From assembly GCA_002840115.1 (NCBI GenBank), contig PGZG01000063.1, positions 1-9,749 on the forward strand: a stretch of 9,749 bases of DNA, in the 5' to 3' direction. The notes beneath the pieces are model-generated. The model did not search any database. It was given only the letters and a program-made list of their open reading frames with translations, and was not told the DNA's origin. The DNA comes from Gammaproteobacteria bacterium HGW-Gammaproteobacteria-14. GTDB taxonomy: Bacteria; Pseudomonadota; Gammaproteobacteria; Pseudomonadales; Alcanivoracaceae. The translations under genes and the position numbers were made by a program. Shown here piece by piece: positions 5,171 through 9,749 of this stretch (the first letter of the stretch is position 1; every line of letters begins with the position of its first letter).

Positions 5171-7120
5171 ATGATCGTTGCCAACTCTCGGGTGCCCAGC
5201 GCCCTGCTAACGGCCATAACCGGCGGAATGTTTTGTCTGGTGTTATTGCTGGTGTTAAGCCTGATCTCAGGTTTAGCGCTGGCAAATACCGCTGCCGCCC
5301 GCACAGACTCCCGTCCTCAGGTAACCGATGCGGTTATCGACGCCTTTATTGATGCCTATCGCGATGACCCGGCCGCACTCATGCGTTATGCCCCAACGGT
5401 GCGCAATGCCTCCGTGGCGCAAATGCGCCGCACCATTCATCGTCTGGATCTGACTCACTTCAGCTATTTGTATCCGATGGTAATTAGCGGAGCAGAGCTG
5501 CCCAGCGCCCATGATGTACCACTGGAAAGGCTGTCGCTAATGGCGGTTCGCGGCGGAAAACTGATTGCCATCCCCTTCCAGTTTGACGAGTTCAACCACG
5601 ATGGTCTGATCTGGATTGACGGACAAACCCCCGGCAGCCCGGCGGGAACCCGTGGGGCACTGGATACATTTGATGAGCTCGCATTTATGTACCGTGACGG
5701 CGGCGCAACCCGGTTTGACGCCCAGCAGCATGGCCAGCCCGAAGGGAAAATTCTCAAAGAAATTCGTCTGGAGGCAGATCAATCCGCGCCACGCTATGCC
5801 TACCTGGTAAAAGACAACCCGCAGCGCTCCGAAGCACGTTATGTGGATGTCTCTCTGGAGGAAGGACGCATCGAAAGCACCGTCTTGAAAATGCATTTCG
5901 ACCGCCGCAACTTGCTCGGCATTAATCATGTGGAAAGCCGCATCGGCCCCCATGCCGGCGAGAACGTTTTCGACAATATCCATATTTCCCTGAGCACCGG
6001 CATCCTCAATCGCAATTTGCGCTTCAGCCTCGATACCGAGAAAAATATTCGTGTGGTCCCTCGAGCTGTTGCCGCTGGCCCCATTCGCAACACCATGCTG
6101 TTGCGAGTACGCATCTGGTACCTTGGCATGCCCACCCTGGTGAGTCAGGACATTCATGCTCACTTTTATGAGCAAGGCGTGGTAATACCCATGCCTTTCG
6201 CTGTCGATAGTGTAGGGTCATTGCGTTATTTTGTTTCTTTATTGCGTGAGCCACGACTCGACCTCAGCGTCGACTTCCATAATCTGGATGGCGCCAAAGT
6301 CACCTTTGCCAGTGTTTGGCGAGCAGACCAACAAGCCCTTGCGGACTATCGCATGAGCGACTTTGAAGTCGGCATGAACTATGCACGCATGCCCGGCGAC
6401 TGGTTACATCTGGACTCCGGGCGTGGCTGGCAAATGTTTTTTGTTAACGGCATGCCCTTGGTAGAAGGCGGACTATTTGATCAGTTTATGGAAGGCTCAG
6501 AGCTGAACATGATGTATCGCGACGCCAGCGATCTCGACGGTAAGTCGGTGCGCTACCATTCCGTCTTACCCCGCATTGGCTTTCGTCTCAGTGGCCTGCC
6601 CGCACCCGCCATGGAGTTACTCGCCGCGTCCCCGCGAATGCCACGCCGGGTGAGCACTCTGGGCGAAGCCTTGCTATGGATGGCAGAAGACCCCGACCGC
6701 CTGAACCGCTACGACGAAGCGGCCAATCGCACCCTGAGCAAACTGAAAGAACGAGGCCTCATTACCACCGCCGAACAACTGGCGGACGCCTTTATTACTG
6801 ATATGAGCCGCATGCGTTTTACCGGCCTGCCACGGGACGACATTGATCAACTGATGCGCGACGCCATTATGGATACCGTCACCGATGTTGGTGCGGTACG
6901 CCATGGCGAGATCATTGCGCGCATGGCGGAGCTGGCGCAACAGCGGCATATCCAGTTACAGGATTTGCGGCAGGCCACCATTGATAATGCACTCTGGTTC
7001 CCCGACTCCCTCGGCAGCGAAGGACCCCTGGGGTTTCATCGTGAGGTCAGCCAACCGCCACGAGCCGTCATCAAAGCCAAAAACCAGCTCGGCAGTACTC
7101 CGCAAACGACTCAACAATAA
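5171..7120 (+). CDS. Large exported protein of unknown function, second of the tandem paralogous pair
   Basis: A 649-residue paralogue of the preceding gene. It aligns at a constant offset of 19 residues from about 37/56 to 363/382, then with small indels. By eye, 36 of 55 positions are identical over residues 96-150, and 32 of 53 in the C-terminal helical part (514-566). The N-terminus has a long signal peptide (1-38) whose hydrophobic core FCLVLLLVLSLISGLALA leads to probable cleavage before NTAAA. Its only cysteine (Cys22) lies in this peptide, so the mature protein also lacks cysteine. All blocks of the first copy recur: HFSYLYPM (96-103), PFQFDEFNHDGLIWI (135-149), LDTFDELAFMYRDGG (164-178), HFYEQG (331-336), VDFHNLDGAKVTF (367-379), GDWLHLDSGRGWQMFF (409-424). 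The ATG at 5171 has only a weak Shine-Dalgarno (GTGAG about 11 nt away), so translation may be weaker than for its neighbours. The receptor gene follows after 16 nt, implying co-transcription and a shared function. Confidence 0.9.
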   Translation: MIVANSRVPSALLTAITGGMFCLVLLLVLSLISGLALANTAAARTDSRPQVTDAVIDAFIDAYRDDPAALMRYAPTVRNASVAQMRRTIHRLDLTHFSYLYPMVISGAELPSAHDVPLERLSLMAVRGGKLIAIPFQFDEFNHDGLIWIDGQTPGSPAGTRGALDTFDELAFMYRDGGATRFDAQQHGQPEGKILKEIRLEADQSAPRYAYLVKDNPQRSEARYVDVSLEEGRIESTVLKMHFDRRNLLGINHVESRIGPHAGENVFDNIHISLSTGILNRNLRFSLDTEKNIRVVPRAVAAGPIRNTMLLRVRIWYLGMPTLVSQDIHAHFYEQGVVIPMPFAVDSVGSLRYFVSLLREPRLDLSVDFHNLDGAKVTFASVWRADQQALADYRMSDFEVGMNYARMPGDWLHLDSGRGWQMFFVNGMPLVEGGLFDQFMEGSELNMMYRDASDLDGKSVRYHSVLPRIGFRLSGLPAPAMELLAASPRMPRRVSTLGEALLWMAEDPDRLNRYDEAANRTLSKLKERGLITTAEQLADAFITDMSRMRFTGLPRDDIDQLMRDAIMDTVTDVGAVRHGEIIARMAELAQQRHIQLQDLRQATIDNALWFPDSLGSEGPLGFHREVSQPPRAVIKAKNQLGSTPQTTQQ

Positions 7121-7125
7121 AAATC

Positions 7126-7129
7126 AGGA
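7126..7129 (+). promoter_or_regulatory. Ribosome binding site that fixes the start of the receptor gene
   Basis: AGGA lies 7 nt before the ATG at 7137, in the 16-nt gap after the second paralogue. The same frame is open upstream to 6885, but that part overlaps the second paralogue in another frame and gives a basic, non-hydrophobic leader. Starting at 7137 places a signal peptide exactly at the N-terminus. Confidence 0.65.
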
Positions 7130-7136
7130 CATCAGG

Positions 7137-9704
7137 ATGATATTTCGCTTTATTACTCTTATCGGCCTGCTACTCGGCAACTTGCTATCAATCACTCAGG
7201 CCGTGGACTTTGATGTTCAGCAGACCTGGCAGCCGGTCAGCGAAGGAGTCAGTGTTATTGTTGAGCCTGTTAACGGTCGTTATCAGGTTGATGATGTTGT
7301 CGCACTGACCAATAGTGACTGGCAACCCGTCACCGGCGCCATCAATGCAGGCTATACCGATGCCGGACACTGGTATCGCATACTGATACGCAACGCATCA
7401 CCGTTTAGTGCTGAACGCCTGTTGGAGCTGGCATACCCGTTACTGGATCATATTGAGTTCCATGAAGTGTATGGTGGCATGGTCGTGCAATCCTTTGTCA
7501 CCGGTGACGCTCTGGCATTTCGTGACCGGCCACTGGTGCATCGCAACTTTGTATTCCCTCTGACCATCCCCGCCAACGATCATGTCATGGTCTATCTGCG
7601 CGTACAGACCGCTGGCGCACATCAGGTGCCGCTAACGCTCTGGGAAGAACGCGCCTTCCATGCCAACAGTGAAAAAGGCCTCGGCGGGCGCGCCATCTTC
7701 TACGGCATTTTATTAGTAATGGCGGCGTTTAACCTGTTTCTGTTTTTCTCCCTTCGAGAGCGTGCCTACCTGTATTACGTGCTACTGGTAACTCCCATGC
7801 TGTTGCTAATGACTGCCATGCATGGGGTGAGCTTCCAGTATTTGTACCCCGACTCTCCGCGCCTGCACGAAATGATGATTCTGACCATGGTGCCTATCGC
7901 CCTGATTACCATGTGTCTGTTTACGGTGGGATTTTTTAATCTGAAGCAATCCCATCCGCTATGGTATCGCTTGTTTCAAGTATTGATGGTGCTGGCTGGC
8001 ATCGCTGTTATTGGCGCTTTCCTGCTGCCCTACGGAACCTCCACCCGGCTATCCGTATTTCTGGCTTTACCAGTATGTATCGCCAATATCAGCGCTGGCA
8101 TTATGCTCTGGAGCAGCGGCGAAAAAAGTGCGCGCCTTTTCTCCCTGGGCTGGTTTGCACTGATTACCGGCAGCATGCTGATGGTGCTTAACAAGCTTGG
8201 CGTGCTACCGGTTTTCTTTCTCACTGAACACGGTATTCCTCTGGGAGCGGCGGCTCAGTCACTGGTCTTCTCTTTTGCGTTGGCAAGCCGCTTGAATCAG
8301 GAACGGGAAGCCCGCATTCAGGCAGTACATAACCAACAACAGGCGCAGGAGAAATTCCTCCATGCCGCCAGCCATAATGAAGTGACCGGACTGCCCAATC
8401 AGATCCTCTTTGAACAGGTCATTCATAACAGCTTCCCGACAACTTCCGCTCATAACGGCAATGCCACCAAGCAGTACAGTATCTGTGTACTGCAGCTGCG
8501 GCATTATGATGAAGTTCAGAAAACTCTCGGCCATGAACACACGGATGCGCTACAGCATGAAATTGCCGAGCGCCTGAATCAGGCCTTGCTTCATAACCCC
8601 AATGTATTGGTGCTGGACACCCAGTCACAGCCCGCCGCCGTAACTGCTCATCTGGATTCCGGTCGGTTTGCCTTTGCCATCAGCCAATCCCAGCGAGAGC
8701 AGCTCAACCCATTGATCAAGGCCCTTGCCGACACCATGGCAGCACCGATCAACTTCCATGGCCTGCAACTGGAGTTTGGCTTCCTGTTTGGATTAGCGGT
8801 CAGGGATAGTCGTCAAGACGTACCCTTAATGATTCGCCAGGCCATCATTGCCTTCGAACAGGCCAACCACGAGCGCGATGGCATTGCTTTTTACCGGGCC
8901 TCCATGAGCCCCTACAGCACCCGTCGACTGGATCTGATGACGGATCTTCGTTTTGCCATTGAACAGGACGCACTCACCATTCAGTTTCAACCGCGCATCA
9001 GTCTCAAGGGAGCAGGCATTGTTGCCTTCGAAGCACTGGTGCGCTGGTCACACCCGGAGCATGGCGACATCACTCCGGCGGAGTTTATTCCACTGGCAGA
9101 GCGCACCGGGCTGATCTCCGCATTGAGTCGCTGGATGATCAGCCAGTCACTGGCGTTTATTGGCACTCTGGATAATCACCAATGTAGTGCGGCGGTCTCG
9201 ATCAATATATCCGCCAACAATCTTCTTGAGCCCGGTTTCTGCCAGCAACTCGACGAGCTACTCACACAACATCAGGCCTCACCCAAGCGGTTAATGCTGG
9301 AAATAACGGACAGCGCGGCCAACGCTGATGAAACGCTGATGCATGGAGTACTGAATGACATCAAACAACGGGGAGTAGCACTGGCGCTGGATGATTTTGG
9401 TAGCGGCCATCATTCACTGCGCTGGATTCGAGGATTGCCACTGGATGACATTTTGATTGCTCGAGACTTTATCAAGCACATTCATAAAAACCGTGGCGAT
9501 GCCACCATTGTCAGAACCACCGTAGAGATGTGTCATGAACTCGGCTTCCGCACCGTTGCCCAAGGAGTGGAAACCGCAGAAACCGTGAATGCCTTAAAAC
9601 AGGCGGACTGTGATATTGCCCAAGGTTATTACTTTAGCCCACCGCTCTCAGAAACCGATGCCCTGCAATGGCTTGGCAAAAGCCAGTGGGCCAAAAAACA
9701 ATAA
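7137..9704 (+). CDS. 7TMR-DISM membrane receptor with degenerate GGDEF and EAL domains
   Basis: The product has 855 residues. A signal peptide (1-22, SITQA) is followed by an extracytoplasmic 7TMR-DISMED2-like domain (about 28-172; WYRILIRN and ELAYPLLDHIEFH are typical). Seven hydrophobic helices lie near 184-205, 211-229, 247-268, 278-298, 304-325, 333-353 and 367-385. A short coiled coil (386-410) leads to GGDEF (about 411-590) and EAL (about 597-850). The GGDEF signature is replaced by DSGRF (507-511), and the metal-binding aspartates of the usual DxD appear as QLR (453-455), so cyclase activity is unlikely. The EAL domain keeps FEAL (631-634), Asn690, Glu722, DDFGSG (752-757) and Gln829. 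However, the KID lysine and aspartate are changed (LIA, 773-775), the catalytic glutamate of AEGVE is Gln809, and the TES glutamate is Asp725. Phosphodiesterase loss is therefore expected; nucleotide binding remains possible. DISM domains are thought to sense carbohydrate-like or other small ligands. The gene is the last of the plus-strand unit with the secreted paralogues. Confidence 0.93.
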   Translation: MIFRFITLIGLLLGNLLSITQAVDFDVQQTWQPVSEGVSVIVEPVNGRYQVDDVVALTNSDWQPVTGAINAGYTDAGHWYRILIRNASPFSAERLLELAYPLLDHIEFHEVYGGMVVQSFVTGDALAFRDRPLVHRNFVFPLTIPANDHVMVYLRVQTAGAHQVPLTLWEERAFHANSEKGLGGRAIFYGILLVMAAFNLFLFFSLRERAYLYYVLLVTPMLLLMTAMHGVSFQYLYPDSPRLHEMMILTMVPIALITMCLFTVGFFNLKQSHPLWYRLFQVLMVLAGIAVIGAFLLPYGTSTRLSVFLALPVCIANISAGIMLWSSGEKSARLFSLGWFALITGSMLMVLNKLGVLPVFFLTEHGIPLGAAAQSLVFSFALASRLNQEREARIQAVHNQQQAQEKFLHAASHNEVTGLPNQILFEQVIHNSFPTTSAHNGNATKQYSICVLQLRHYDEVQKTLGHEHTDALQHEIAERLNQALLHNPNVLVLDTQSQPAAVTAHLDSGRFAFAISQSQREQLNPLIKALADTMAAPINFHGLQLEFGFLFGLAVRDSRQDVPLMIRQAIIAFEQANHERDGIAFYRASMSPYSTRRLDLMTDLRFAIEQDALTIQFQPRISLKGAGIVAFEALVRWSHPEHGDITPAEFIPLAERTGLISALSRWMISQSLAFIGTLDNHQCSAAVSINISANNLLEPGFCQQLDELLTQHQASPKRLMLEITDSAANADETLMHGVLNDIKQRGVALALDDFGSGHHSLRWIRGLPLDDILIARDFIKHIHKNRGDATIVRTTVEMCHELGFRTVAQGVETAETVNALKQADCDIAQGYYFSPPLSETDALQWLGKSQWAKKQ

Positions 9705-9712
9705 ACCACCAA

Positions 9713-9731
9713 CACCGTCCTCAGGGCGGTG
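9713..9731. terminator. Hairpin after the receptor gene, possible terminator
   Basis: Bases 9713-9720 pair with 9724-9731 around a 3-nt loop, giving an 8-bp GC-rich stem with one G-U pair, starting 8 nt after the receptor stop codon. The plus-strand side has no T-run. On the minus strand the stem is followed by TTGGTGGTTTATTG and a six-T run, so it could also end a convergent gene beyond the window. Its position fits termination of the plus-strand unit only moderately. Confidence 0.4.
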
Positions 9732-9742
9732 CCAGAGCACCC

Positions 9743-9748
9743 AAGGAG
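9743..9748 (+). promoter_or_regulatory. AAGGAG at window edge, possible ribosome binding site of the next gene
   Basis: The window ends with AAGGAGT, a near-perfect Shine-Dalgarno sequence. If real, a plus-strand gene would start within about 10 nt beyond the edge. No start codon is visible, so this is only a hint. Confidence 0.25.
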
Positions 9749-9749
9749 T

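Noticed and set aside
5537..6175. Minus-strand open frame of 212 codons inside the second paralogue
   Set aside because: It lies wholly antisense to a strongly conserved coding region, shows no recognisable domain, and is explained by codon bias of the real gene.
3114..7120. Multihaem cytochrome or lipoprotein identity for the secreted paralogues
   Set aside because: There are no CxxCH motifs, no lipobox and no cysteine in either mature protein.
6885..7136. Upstream in-frame extension of the receptor gene (84 extra residues)
   Set aside because: It overlaps the clearly coding end of the second paralogue in another frame, has no ribosome binding site or hydrophobic leader, and the ATG at 7137 gives a signal peptide with a good Shine-Dalgarno.
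8367..9666. Active bifunctional diguanylate cyclase/phosphodiesterase
   Set aside because: The GGDEF motif is DSGRF and the EAL domain lacks the KID lysine and the AEGVE glutamate, so an enzymatic label would mislead.
1..9749. Mobile element, CRISPR array, tRNA or rRNA
   Set aside because: I found no transposase or integrase motif, no regularly spaced repeats, no terminal inverted repeats with target duplications and no cloverleaf or rRNA-like sequence.

Overview
The window looks like chromosomal DNA of a Gram-negative, probably marine or environmental gammaproteobacterium. The reasons are a periplasmic Do/HtrA protease, exported proteins with Sec signal peptides, a seven-transmembrane DISM-type c-di-GMP-family receptor, densely packed genes and moderately GC-rich DNA. 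The genus cannot be named from the sequence. I see no transposase, integrase, tRNA, rRNA, CRISPR array or phage gene.

Left half (1-3030), all on the minus strand. Reading in the direction of transcription there is a class I SAM-dependent methyltransferase of the METTL20/ETF-beta-lysine type (2359-3030), a DegQ/DegP-like protease with an intact catalytic triad and two PDZ domains that starts at TTG (823-2205), and a small six-helix membrane protein of unknown function (27-707). GC-rich hairpins follow the protease gene and overlap the stop codon of the membrane-protein gene.

Right half (3114-9704), all on the plus strand and diverging from the methyltransferase. Two tandem paralogous genes (3114-5009 and 5171-7120) encode large exported proteins of about 600 mature residues. 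They align almost without gaps, their mature parts contain no cysteine, and I cannot assign them to a characterised family. The second is followed after 16 nt by an 855-residue membrane receptor (7137-9704): signal peptide, 7TMR-DISMED2-like sensor, seven-helix 7TMR-DISM domain, short coiled coil, degenerate GGDEF and degenerate EAL. Both output domains have lost residues needed for making or hydrolysing c-di-GMP, so the receptor is more likely a nucleotide-binding or protein-contact device than an enzyme.

The most interesting item is this three-gene module: two secreted paralogues linked to a receptor with a sensor outside the cytoplasm and a catalytically dead GGDEF-EAL output. A reasonable hypothesis is an envelope-sensing or inside-out signalling unit in which the secreted proteins are ligand, co-receptor or effector. 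Gene order and sequence suggest this; nothing here proves it. A 12-bp interrupted dyad in the divergent gap (3060-3089) and a cluster of palindromes between the paralogues (5030-5153) are candidate control elements.
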